From NCBI RefSeq assembly GCF_023910635.1, contig NZ_JAAVVZ010000002.1, positions 186,001-250,000 of the forward strand: DNA of 64,000 bases. Reading direction: 5' to 3'. The notes under the pieces are model-generated. The model was not told the DNA's origin, searched no databases, and saw nothing but the letters and a program-made list of their open reading frames with translations. This document shows positions 52,465 to 60,006 of this stretch, piece by piece. The position numbers were made by a program, and so were the translations under genes. The stretch comes from Sphingorhabdus sp. (lineage in GTDB: Bacteria; Pseudomonadota; Alphaproteobacteria; Sphingomonadales; Sphingomonadaceae). Numbering within the stretch: the first letter of the stretch is position 1; each line of letters begins with the position of its first letter.

Positions 52465-52935
52465 ATGAACCGATTTCTTCCGCTTACCGCGATGCTGTCT
52501 GCCGCCGTTTTTTGGGGCGTCTGGACGCTATCTGGCCCAGCCCCGGTTGGCGGCGTCGCTGCCTTTGCCGCAAGCGTCACCGATACCGAAACCGCCGCAT
52601 TTGGCATATGCAAAAGCGGTGGGGGTACAAACTGCGTCGTGGATGGCGATACGATTTGGTATCGCGGCAGCAAAATCCGCATCGCCGATATTGATACGCC
52701 TGAAACCCATCAACCGCGTTGCGCAGCGGAGGCGGAACGCGGCGCCGCAGCAACACGGCGGCTACACGAACTTGTGAATGCTGGCCCCTTCACACTGCAA
52801 AGCATTGACCGTGACGAAGATCGCTATGGCCGCAAATTGCGCATCCTGACGCGTGACGGGGAAAGCCTGGGCGATGTGTTGGTCGACGAAGGGCTCGCCC
52901 GTTATTATGAAGGCGGTAGGCGAAGCTGGTGCTGA
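52465..52935 (+). CDS. Exported staphylococcal-nuclease-like thermonuclease
   Basis: This 156-residue SNase-fold nuclease has an N-terminal export signal or membrane anchor (about residues 5-35). The nuclease part shows CVVDGDTIWYRGSKIRIADIDTPE (Asp and Arg of the active site), DRDEDRYGRKLRIL and SLGDVLVDEGLARYYEGGRRSWC. It probably degrades extracellular or periplasmic nucleic acid with Ca2+. I start at ATG 52465 rather than 52408, because that gives the signal peptide. Confidence 0.85.
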   Translation: MNRFLPLTAMLSAAVFWGVWTLSGPAPVGGVAAFAASVTDTETAAFGICKSGGGTNCVVDGDTIWYRGSKIRIADIDTPETHQPRCAAEAERGAAATRRLHELVNAGPFTLQSIDRDEDRYGRKLRILTRDGESLGDVLVDEGLARYYEGGRRSWC

Positions 52936-52942
52936 CCTGCGC

Positions 52943-53368
52943 CTATCGCCGCCCCAGACGGGCGACAATCGTTACAAAAAACGCCGTTGACCAACCGAGC
53001 AACAGCAGGCCCTCAATCCCCTCAATCGCCGCGACAAGCCGCCATTCGGGCACAATGTAACGGTCGTCAAAGCCGATACCGGCATAGCTTATCGTTGAAA
53101 AATACACCGCCGTTTCGAGATTCGCCACCGCCCCTATGCCTTCGTATAAAAAGGCGTAGAGCCAAATTTCAATGCCATGCAGCACAAACAGCGCCAGCAC
53201 CAACGCCAGCGTAAAGCCCATCGTCCGCAACGAAACGCCCGGCACATGATGCGCGCGCTCGGCATGCACCTCGCCGCGTAACATCCGCCCAAGTATGGCG
53301 AGCCCGCCACCATGGATAACCACCGTGAGCAGTACCGTGATGGTCGAAACGGCAAGCTGAAGGATCAT
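52943..53368 (-). CDS. Two-helix ion-channel-like membrane protein with an altered pore
   Basis: This 141-residue protein has an N-terminal membrane segment, a second near 50-70, a pore-helix region (AVYFSTISYAGIGFDD, about 90-105) and a last membrane segment. The layout is that of two-segment potassium channels (Ion_trans_2), but the selectivity signature TxGYGD reads AGIGFDD here, which is not canonical, so ion selectivity is doubtful. It converges on the thermonuclease gene, with 7 bases between stops. Confidence 0.75.
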   Translation of the reverse strand: MILQLAVSTITVLLTVVIHGGGLAILGRMLRGEVHAERAHHVPGVSLRTMGFTLALVLALFVLHGIEIWLYAFLYEGIGAVANLETAVYFSTISYAGIGFDDRYIVPEWRLVAAIEGIEGLLLLGWSTAFFVTIVARLGRR

Positions 53369-53519
53369 GCGGAAGATGTCGCACGAAACGCGCGGGCGGG
53401 GAAGGGGGTATAATGTGGGCGACTACAGCGTTGATATGCCGCGACCTGCGCAAAAAGCACTTTCCTACAATAACCCATTTGGCTCATAACAATCTCCATT
53501 TTATCCAATGGAGTAAAAT

Positions 53520-54563
53520 ATGCGTAATAAAGTTCCCGTTTCCCGCGAAAACCGTCCGCCACTTCCAGATTTTGCGCCTGTGCCGTTGCGATATCGGCAT
53601 GACGGCTGGACACCCGAGCGCCAACGCGGCTTTATCGAGGCGTTGGCCGACACGGGTTGCGTGTCGCGCGCCACCGCCATCGTCAACATGTCGTTAGAAG
53701 GTGTCTATTATCTACGCCGTCAAAAAGGCGCGGAGGAGTTTCGCGCCGCATGGAATGCCGCGCTCGATTTCGGGGTGCAAAAATTGAAGGACATCGCCTT
53801 TGAACGCGCGATTGAGGGCGAAATGATCCCCGTTTTTACACAGGGAAAGTTGATGGGCTATCGCCGCAAACGCAATGACCGCCTGTTGATGTTCTGCCTG
53901 CGCCATTATGGGCAGGATGAAAATGGCAAGCGCACCACCATCAACTATTTCAGCAGCCGTGCGCAAGCGGGGGCAACCAACGGAGAGGGATCAGGCAGCA
54001 TATCGGCGGCAGAGGCAAGCACCACAACCGTGCGGACCGTGATCACCGGCAATGGCAAAGCTGCCGAACCCCATGAAGCCGCGAAAGCGCTCGAAAATTT
54101 CGAAGGGATCGAACTAGATGCAGAGGCACAGGCGGCAATCACCGCCGCGCTGGAGGCATGCGCCGAACGTTACCGCGCCGATAAAGAGATGATCAATGCC
54201 GACGACCATGAAGCCGTGGCTATTTTGGTTGATGATCCGGCAGAAAATTATGTCCCGGCCTGTAAAGATGGCAACCCCTATCACGGCGAACTTTACCCGC
54301 CGACCATAATGACGGAGTTCGTGCCGTTTCAGGAAGGCGAATCGCATTGGACCCACACCGGCGCAGAGCTGCCTTATTGGGCGCAGCCGGAGGAGGTGCA
54401 GCAAGCGCGGCGGGAACGCGCGGCGCAGGAAGCGGCGGAGCTTGCAGCGGCAGAGGCGGCGGCAGAGGCGGCGGCAGAGGCAGAGTTGCTTGGGCCGCCT
54501 GATGCACCGGATACGCCATCGGGCGCGGCGCAGAAGCCGAAGGGGCCAGTCATAACGTCATAA
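53520..54563 (+). CDS. Hypothetical protein with terminase-small-subunit-like N-terminus
   Basis: The N-terminal part of this 347-residue protein (GWTPERQRGFIEALADTGCVSRATAIVNMS, then EGVYYLRRQKGAEEFRAAWNAAL, about 28-85) looks like the helix-turn-helix of small terminase subunits and related sphingomonad proteins. LKDIAFERAIEGEMIPVF and NDRLLMFCLRHYG follow. The C-terminal third is acidic and alanine-rich, ending in a repetitive EAAAEAAAEA tract. No other phage gene is near, so I read this as a chromosomal sphingomonad family with a DNA-binding-like module; the function is unknown. Confidence 0.7.
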   Translation: MRNKVPVSRENRPPLPDFAPVPLRYRHDGWTPERQRGFIEALADTGCVSRATAIVNMSLEGVYYLRRQKGAEEFRAAWNAALDFGVQKLKDIAFERAIEGEMIPVFTQGKLMGYRRKRNDRLLMFCLRHYGQDENGKRTTINYFSSRAQAGATNGEGSGSISAAEASTTTVRTVITGNGKAAEPHEAAKALENFEGIELDAEAQAAITAALEACAERYRADKEMINADDHEAVAILVDDPAENYVPACKDGNPYHGELYPPTIMTEFVPFQEGESHWTHTGAELPYWAQPEEVQQARRERAAQEAAELAAAEAAAEAAAEAELLGPPDAPDTPSGAAQKPKGPVITS

Positions 54564-54863
54564 CGCGCCCGCCAGCATCCAGCCCCCCGCCAGCGCCGCG
54601 GCAACGGCGTGCAATATCGCGGTCTGGTGGAGGTGGCTGGAAAAGGGCTGCTTGCGCGTCTTGTGCCGGAATATAGCGCGGCCGGCATAGGCGCCGATGG
54701 TCCCCCCCAAAAACGCCCAAGTCAGCAACGTCCCCTCGGACACCCGCCACGTTCCCGCCTCAGCGCGGATCTTGTCGAGGCCGAACAATATGAACGTCCA
54801 CAGGTTGACCAGCGCAAACAGGCCAAGCGCGTTGGGGAGGGTGAGGAGGGTGTTGAAGGTCAG
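54558..54863 (-). CDS. DUF1294 family membrane protein with no standard start codon
   Basis: This DUF1294 protein of about 100 residues has FGLDKIRAEAGTWRVSEGTLLTWAFLGG and the FRHKTRKQPF signature, with two to three membrane spans. The family N-terminal span (LTFNTLLTLPNALGLFALVNLWTF) is in frame and intact, but no ATG, GTG or TTG precedes it before an in-frame TAG (54876-54878). CTG 54863 is the only plausible start for a full protein; a TTG at 54788 would lose the first span. Either CTG is used or the gene has lost its start. It overlaps the previous gene's end by 6 bases. Confidence 0.6.
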   Translation of the reverse strand: MTFNTLLTLPNALGLFALVNLWTFILFGLDKIRAEAGTWRVSEGTLLTWAFLGGTIGAYAGRAIFRHKTRKQPFSSHLHQTAILHAVAAALAGGWMLAGAL

Positions 54864-55045
54864 TGCGCGTCCAAGCTAAGGCGTGGGATTAAAAGACCCG
54901 CTTAGTGTGCATATCCTGATGAACAGAGGCCTAGCGAGTGCAATTAATTATGATGTAGCCGATCAAATCTCGCATTTCAACTTAGTAAGCGCGGGGGAGA
55001 TGCCGATGGCGGGCAAGTTGCAAAGACCCAAGCTTCAGTCCATTA

Positions 55046-55133
55046 CGTCACCCTGAACTTGTTTCAGGGTCCATTGTGCAGCACGCCCTGCATTTTGCGG
55101 CAAAATAGACCTTGAACCAAGTTCAGGGTGACG
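55046..55133. repeat. Palindromic REP-type repeat, copy 4
   Basis: It runs from CGTCACCCTGAACTTGTTTC to CAAGTTCAGGGTGACG around a centre TGTGCAGCACGCCCTGCATT. It is nearly identical to copy 5 at 55971-56058 in the same orientation; together they flank the gene at 55327. Confidence 0.85.
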
Positions 55134-55257
55134 GTGTTGGGGTAACTAAAGGCCAATCCCCACCCGCACCCCGCGGGATCGCCGGGAAATTATACACCGC
55201 CAAGAAGGTCAGGACGACTAAGGGTGCAGCGGTTTTAAGGAATGAGTCGCGGGCCAT
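55124..55257 (-). pseudogene. Short, probably frameshifted ORF ending in a REP repeat
   Basis: From ATG 55257 (minus) a 44-codon frame gives MARDSFLKTAAPLVVLTFLA then VYNFPAIPRG and ends inside the REP copy at 55124. The neighbouring frame, after losing one base in the G-run near 55180, would instead end VRVGIGL and stop at a natural TAG before the repeat. I think this is a small membrane-anchored gene damaged by a one-base change; no good ribosome site is seen and no family is recognised. Confidence 0.3.
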
Positions 55258-55326
55258 TTAGGGAGAATAAAAGGAGGTGGTTAAGGAAAGATTATCTTAA
55301 TATTTTCGAATTACACCCATCCGACG

Positions 55327-55842
55327 GTGGCCAACAATGAAACAGAAACATGCTGGGATAAGCTCTACTCCGAGGTCAACGCTTGGCGCGGGGAGTGCAT
55401 GCACCATATTGCTGCTGCAGAAAAGGCCGTGACCGAAACCCTATTGCTGCTAGATGGCGTCAAACCAGAGGGTGCGAAAATCAAGCTACGGCATTTGATT
55501 GGCCAACGGTTTGAGGATCTATCGGCTGCCACTGGCCCCGATGGCCCGTTTGCTGAAGCGGGTGAGGCGGCGCATAAAGCTATCGAGAATTACCGTCAGC
55601 ACGAGGCGTTTCGGACCTTATTGTGTCACGGCGTGGCGCAGGTTACGGCAACGCGAAATGGCGCTTGGGTGCTGGTCATACGAAGCCTTTCAATCCGCGC
55701 GAGACAGGCAGAGGAAACGACGGCCGTTTTTGAAAAGGCCGACGCGGAAAAGAAACTGGCCCAGTTGAAATCGGACGGGCAAAAGCTGGCTTCGAATCTT
55801 GGGCAGTTGCGGAAGAAGTTACAGGCGAAGATACCAAATTAG
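55327..55842 (+). CDS. Hypothetical protein, helical
   Basis: This 171-residue protein with GTG start is mostly helical, with a C-terminal coiled-coil-like stretch (KADAEKKLAQLKSDGQKLASNLGQLRKKLQ). I do not recognise a family. AAAAGGAGG at 55268 is too far upstream to serve as its ribosome site directly. The gene is flanked by two near-identical 88-base repeats (55046 and 55971) in direct orientation, so it may be a passenger in a variable spot. Confidence 0.6.
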   Translation: MANNETETCWDKLYSEVNAWRGECMHHIAAAEKAVTETLLLLDGVKPEGAKIKLRHLIGQRFEDLSAATGPDGPFAEAGEAAHKAIENYRQHEAFRTLLCHGVAQVTATRNGAWVLVIRSLSIRARQAEETTAVFEKADAEKKLAQLKSDGQKLASNLGQLRKKLQAKIPN

Positions 55843-55970
55843 CGGGTGCGGTTAGTTAGTACTATGCCCCATAGTTTAACGTCACCTTCAATGCGGTTGT
55901 TCTAGGGGCACCGTCGGCATTGATCGCATTGCCGTCGCCACAACTCTACGGCTGTCACAATACATCAGAT

Positions 55971-56058
55971 CGTCACCCTGAACTTGGTTCAGGGTCCATT
56001 GTGCAGCACGCCCTGCATTTTGCGGCAAAATAGACCCTGAACCAAGTTCAGGGTGACG
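55971..56058. repeat. Palindromic REP-type repeat, copy 5
   Basis: This is a direct near-copy of 55046-55133 (CGTCACCCTGAACTTGGTTC to AAGTTCAGGGTGACG). It abuts the left end of the IS630-type element 14 bases later. Confidence 0.85.
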
Positions 56059-56071
56059 GCTTCGGGGTGGC

Positions 56072-57132
56072 TAGAGCGGCGCACTGAAAATGTGAATCAT
56101 GTAATTCTTGGGATTCCCTTTGATTGAGAACTGTGATTCACTGCTCATGGAGGTGGATCATGGGCAAAAGCAGTTCGTCGGATTTACGGGTTCGGATCGT
56201 TGGAGAGATTGAGAGCGGTCATTCATGCCGGGCAGCAGCTCGCCGATTTGGGGTGAGTGCTGCCACTGCGGTTCGGTTGGCGCAACGCAAGGCGCGGACG
56301 GGATCGATCACGCCGGAGAGGCAAGGTCGTCCGCCGGGCAGGGGGCCGCTGTCGGCGCATGCGGATGTTCTGATCAGCTGGGTCGATGCCGAAGGCGACG
56401 TTACGATGCCGGAGCTGGCGGACCGGTTGTTTAAGGAGCACGGGGTGAAGGCGCATCCAGCTTCCCTGTCCCGGTTGCTGCTTGCGCACGGATTTACCGT
56501 CAAAAAAAACTCTGCTGGCGAGCGAAACCGATCGCGCTGACATTGTTCGTGCCCGGCGCGTATGGCAGACACACCGTCAGCCTTGGATGAAGAGGCGCCC
56601 GGAAAGGCTGGTCTTTATTGACGAAACCGGGACCACAACCAAGATGACACGGCTGCGGGGGCGTGCCCGCCGGGGACAGCGGCTGAAGATGAAGGCCCCG
56701 TTCGGTCACTGGGGAACACAGACCTTCATCGCGGCCTTGCGCCATGACGGCCTCACCGCTCCGTGGGTCATTGACCGTCCCATGAACCGAAAAATCTTTG
56801 AAACCTATGTGGAAACCCAGTTGGCGCCGACGCTCCAGCGCGGTGACATGGTCATCCTCGACAACCTATCGAGCCACAAAAGCGAGAAGGCCAAAGCCAT
56901 CCTCAAAGAGCGCGGGGCGTGGTTCCTCTTTCTGCCGCCCTACAGTCCAGACCTGAACCCAATCGAGATGGCGTTCGCCAAACTCAAGGCGCATCTGCGC
57001 AAAGCAAAGGCCCGCACCATCGATGACCTGTGGAAGGCCGTTGGATCAATCTGCGACCTTTACACCCCAGAGGAATGCTGGAACTATCTCAAGCACGACG
57101 GCTATGTTGCAGATTAAATGCACGAAGCTCTA
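56072..57132. mobile_element. IS630-family insertion sequence (about 1.06 kb)
   Basis: The ends read TAGAGC (56072) and GCTCTA (57127-57132); inside, the match continues imperfectly (CG then C...AAT). TA at each outer edge (56072-56073 and 57131-57132) is the expected target duplication. The element holds one transposase split by a frameshift. Its right edge abuts relics of an IS3-type orfA. Confidence 0.8.
56160..57117 (+). pseudogene. IS630-family transposase, two frames joined at an A8 run
   Basis: The first part (56160-56540) holds the helix-turn-helix region (MGKSSSSDLRVRIVGEIESG, AARRFGVSAATAVRL). The second frame (from about 56505 to 57117) holds the DDE catalytic domain: VFIDETGTTTK, MVILDNLSSHKS and PYSPDLNPIEMAFAKLK. 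The switch is at AAAAAAAA near 56503-56510; losing one A (or a +1 shift) fuses VKK to TLLASETDRAD. In this family such a run can allow programmed slippage, so the gene may still be active. ATG 56160 is preceded by a strong GGAGGTGG. Confidence 0.8.
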
Positions 57133-57134
57133 AT

Positions 57135-57188
57135 GAAGAGCAGATTATTAGGATATTGAAGGAGCAGGAGTCGGGTTTGGCCTCAGTG
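57135..57188 (+). pseudogene. Relic of IS3-family transposase OrfA
   Basis: The frame EEQIIRILKEQESGLAS matches the well-known start of IS3-type OrfA (EEQIIGILKEQEAG...), after which similarity stops. It lies directly after the IS630 right end and just before the left inverted repeat of the accessory segment (57223). Confidence 0.65.
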
Positions 57189-57260
57189 CTTTATTGGGAC
57201 ACATATATACGACAGCGAGCCATTTAAGCAGAACTGGCAGTTTCAGATCAACTAAACCTA

Positions 57261-57449
57261 CTGCTGTTGGGGGTCTGATGTGCCACGAAACAGAAAACCT
57301 AGATAAGGAGTTTTCGGAGCGGCGGACGCATCACCTAAACGGCTGCAAGCGCTAACTTTGCAGACATTACTCCTCTGGATATCGGCAAACGATACGTTCC
57401 ATTCGTTCATCAAAGCTCACAGAATTCGTAAAACTGCGCAAATCTGGCG
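57261..57449. other. Gap between the left inverted repeat and the esterase gene
   Basis: No gene or clear signal is visible here beyond the left repeat end. The esterase terminates at its right edge. Confidence 0.5.
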
Positions 57450-58157
57450 TTATTCGGTCAGGGCGTTGGCCACAAATTCCCCGCCCATACGCAAGCCGAC
57501 GGGATCGACGCTGTGCCCGACCCCTGATGATATGTGAGTTGTCACATTAATGCCGAGATGTTCGAGTTCCGTTTTAGCCGCATGGAGCGCGGTAACGGGT
57601 ACGATCGGATCCGCCGAACCGTGGACTAGAAGCACGGGCGGTTTGGTGATCGGCAAGTGCGCAAGCTCGTGCCCGCCGGTCAGCATCCCGGAGTAGCCGA
57701 TGATCGCGGCGACCTGGCGTGGCCTACGTAGTCCAACATGAAGGGCCATCATCGTTCCCTGGCTGAACCCGACGATGGCGAGGTTTGCTTCGGTCAGTTC
57801 GTATTGATGGAGTTTTCGCTCGATAAATGCTTCTATCGCTGGTGCTGCGCTTGCCGCACCTGTTGCCAAGGCCTGCGGTGTAAAGGCCGACAATGGCCAC
57901 CACTGATATCCAGACGACAGATAGCTCAATCGCTGCGGCGCATTAGGTGCCAGAAAAAGAGCATCCGGCAGTGCGCGTTGCCAATGCGGCGCCAGCGCAA
58001 TTAAGTCGGCACCGCTGGAACCAAATCCGTGTAGTAGCAGCACAATCTGTTTGGGGCTGCCACCTGACAATGGTTGCAGGCTCGACCCATTTACGATTTT
58101 GGACAAAAGTATCGCCTCATTAGAACAGCGGTGCAGATTATCCCGCATCGTCGACAT
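57450..58157 (-). CDS. Carboxylesterase/phospholipase family alpha/beta hydrolase
   Basis: This 235-residue protein of the YpfH/carboxylesterase-2 type has LLLHGFGSSGADL (oxyanion region, about 33-45), the nucleophile VGFSQGTMMAL (Ser near 128), VLLVHGSADPIVPV with the catalytic Asp and GVGHSVDP with the His. It has no signal peptide. The substrate is unknown. It lies on the strand opposite to the ABC-3C genes, inside the inverted-repeat segment, and may be cargo unrelated to the defence system. Confidence 0.85.
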   Translation of the reverse strand: MSTMRDNLHRCSNEAILLSKIVNGSSLQPLSGGSPKQIVLLLHGFGSSGADLIALAPHWQRALPDALFLAPNAPQRLSYLSSGYQWWPLSAFTPQALATGAASAAPAIEAFIERKLHQYELTEANLAIVGFSQGTMMALHVGLRRPRQVAAIIGYSGMLTGGHELAHLPITKPPVLLVHGSADPIVPVTALHAAKTELEHLGINVTTHISSGVGHSVDPVGLRMGGEFVANALTE

Positions 58158-58516
58158 GGAATATAGTGCCGACCTTGTTACGATCCAGATGGAGGGGATA
58201 ATTCAGGTTTTGGCTTTAAGCTTGTCGACATCTTCCGCAAACATTACGGACATTCGACTGCGCAACCTCGGTCCCTTTAACCCGCCATTGGTTCATCGCC
58301 CCTCGGCCACTGGTTCTGGCCGAAGGCTGAAGTTCGTTTTGTTGCGGCGAGGCCCGCCCTTATCGCGAATCCCGAACTTCACCCTAAGGAGGGCAAGTCA
58401 AAGTGGGTCACACGATTTACGTGAGTGCTTTCAAAAAAGCTGCCTTTTTGCTGTAAATCGGTACCGAGACTGGTAAGAGCTAGCCGATTCAGCTTGTTAA
58501 GGGGATTAAGTAATCA
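58158..58516. other. Intergenic region before the ABC-3C operon
   Basis: No convincing gene. Its right end must hold the promoter for the operon; AAGGGGA at 58499-58505 is the ribosome site. Short open frames (for example GFGFKLVDIFRKHYGHS) may be coding relics. Confidence 0.4.
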
Positions 58517-59518
58517 ATGCCGCCGAACTATGCCAATCAGATTCACGCGCTAGATGACGATGATCTTGAACGGCTGGTAGATGCTTGGCAAACCCGAAAA
58601 ACCGCAGAATATGATGGAACAGAACGATTTTCTGGTGCCAGAGATATGGGCCGAGATGTTGTTGGTTACATCACAAGTCAAAGATTGGATGGCCCTTGGC
58701 ATAATTTCCAATGCAAGCAATTGAAAACCCAGCTCACAAAACCGGCGCTACTGCGAGAACTAGCAAAAATTATCTTTCATAGTTCTTGCGGTCATTTTCA
58801 ACTCCCAGAGAGATTTTATTTTGTCGCACCACGCGGCTTGAACCGCAAAGCGAAAGAGCTCATTTCACAACCATCAAAATTAGCAGCTGCAATGATTGAC
58901 GAATGGGATGAAAGTTGTGCGCAATATTTGGTGCAAAATGAGACTCATGAGCTAACTGACAAATTGCGTAAGGTTATCAGCGCATTCGATTTCACATCAG
59001 TAGATGCGATCGATAGCCGGAAGCTCGTTGCTGACCCAGCAATGAAGGCTGTGCTCGTTGAGTGGTTTGGGGCTGATCCCGGCCCTGCACCCAGCGGGGT
59101 GGTTCCCGAGAGCGTTGCAGGTGAGGAGTTCGGCTATTTTGATCAACTGGCCAAAGCTTACGGTGCGCGATCCGGAACGGTTTATGCAAGTCGACAAGCA
59201 GCGCTCGATTGTGAAAAGCATGGAAAACAGTTAAGCGTTCAGCGCACACGCTTCTTCGAAGCGTCTTATTTCAAGCGCTATTATCGAGATAACACACCTC
59301 GTGGCGTCGTCGAAGCCTTTGAAACCGACGTCTACTATGGAGTTTTGGATATCCACCAAGGCGCCCACGCTGACTCACTAGCCAAAGTCGATGCGGTGAT
59401 GTCGCAAGCGGCTGTGATCCAAGTGTCCGGTGTACTTGGCCCTTACGCGCGCGTTCCAGTTAAACAAGGAACCTGTCATCATTTGGCCAACGATGGAATC
59501 CTTCCGTGGACGGACTAA
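58517..59518 (+). CDS. ABC-three-component system effector with restriction-nuclease-like domain
   Basis: The N-terminal 70 residues of this 333-residue protein show a PD-(D/E)xK-like pattern: a conserved Glu/Asp region ERFSGARDMGRDVVGY (Asp near 46) then NFQCKQLK (QxK near 65), as in Mrr-type nucleases. The rest is a helical ABC-3C-type partner region (FYFVAPRGLNRKAKELI). It is the first gene of a three-gene operon with a small middle component and an SMC-like ATPase, the layout described for ABC-3C conflict systems. I infer that it cuts nucleic acid when the ATPase senses invasion; neither trigger nor target is visible. Confidence 0.75.
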   Translation: MPPNYANQIHALDDDDLERLVDAWQTRKTAEYDGTERFSGARDMGRDVVGYITSQRLDGPWHNFQCKQLKTQLTKPALLRELAKIIFHSSCGHFQLPERFYFVAPRGLNRKAKELISQPSKLAAAMIDEWDESCAQYLVQNETHELTDKLRKVISAFDFTSVDAIDSRKLVADPAMKAVLVEWFGADPGPAPSGVVPESVAGEEFGYFDQLAKAYGARSGTVYASRQAALDCEKHGKQLSVQRTRFFEASYFKRYYRDNTPRGVVEAFETDVYYGVLDIHQGAHADSLAKVDAVMSQAAVIQVSGVLGPYARVPVKQGTCHHLANDGILPWTD

Positions 59519-60006
59519 CACCCACGTCGCGGCCCAAGTCTGCTCCGCTTTTCAATTCCCCAGTGGAAACCAGCTTGCGCACATTGATTGTGCTCGAAGC
59601 CATGTATCCCCGACCGTGTCGATTGAGCGAATTGACTTGGTTCGATCATGCGGTGGTGCATACTAACGACTTTGGCGGACCGCCAAGCCTCCATCCGGAT
59701 TTGGATTCTAGCGTTGGTGAACTACTGGTCCGAAGGAAGCTAATTGAAGAGGCGCTCAACCTGCTCCAACAGCTTCATCTCGTCGAAGCCTGTTTTGACG
59801 AACAGGGCGTAACCTATTTGCCCGGCGAAGAGTCTCCAGCGCTAGTCGATATGCTAAGCTCATCTTACAACCAAAGGTTAAGGGAATGTGCGGAATGGGT
59901 TGCAAGCAATTTTCGTGAACTAAAGTCAGATGAAATTGAAGACGTGTTCGCAGATCGTGTCGGCCGTTGGACGGCAGAGTTTCAGCAGGAAGCAGCGATG
60001 CAATGA
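59506..60006 (+). CDS. ABC-three-component system middle component
   Basis: This 166-residue protein looks like the ABC-3C middle component: a winged-helix-like N-terminal part (TLIVLEAMYPRPCRLSELTWFDHAVVHTNDFGGPPSLHPD) and a helical C-terminus. Such proteins are thought to couple the ATPase to the effector. Its GTG start lies 13 bases inside the effector gene, and its stop overlaps the ATPase start (ATGA, 60003-60006), so all three genes are tightly coupled. Confidence 0.75.
   Translation: MDGLTPTSRPKSAPLFNSPVETSLRTLIVLEAMYPRPCRLSELTWFDHAVVHTNDFGGPPSLHPDLDSSVGELLVRRKLIEEALNLLQQLHLVEACFDEQGVTYLPGEESPALVDMLSSSYNQRLRECAEWVASNFRELKSDEIEDVFADRVGRWTAEFQQEAAMQ

Noticed and set aside
53520-54563. 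Evidence of a prophage from the terminase-like N-terminus
   Set aside because: No other phage gene is near, and similar proteins are common chromosomal sphingomonad genes.
34481-56058. REP repeats read as a CRISPR array
   Set aside because: The copies are far apart, are palindromic pairs with variable centres, and have no regular spacers or cas genes.
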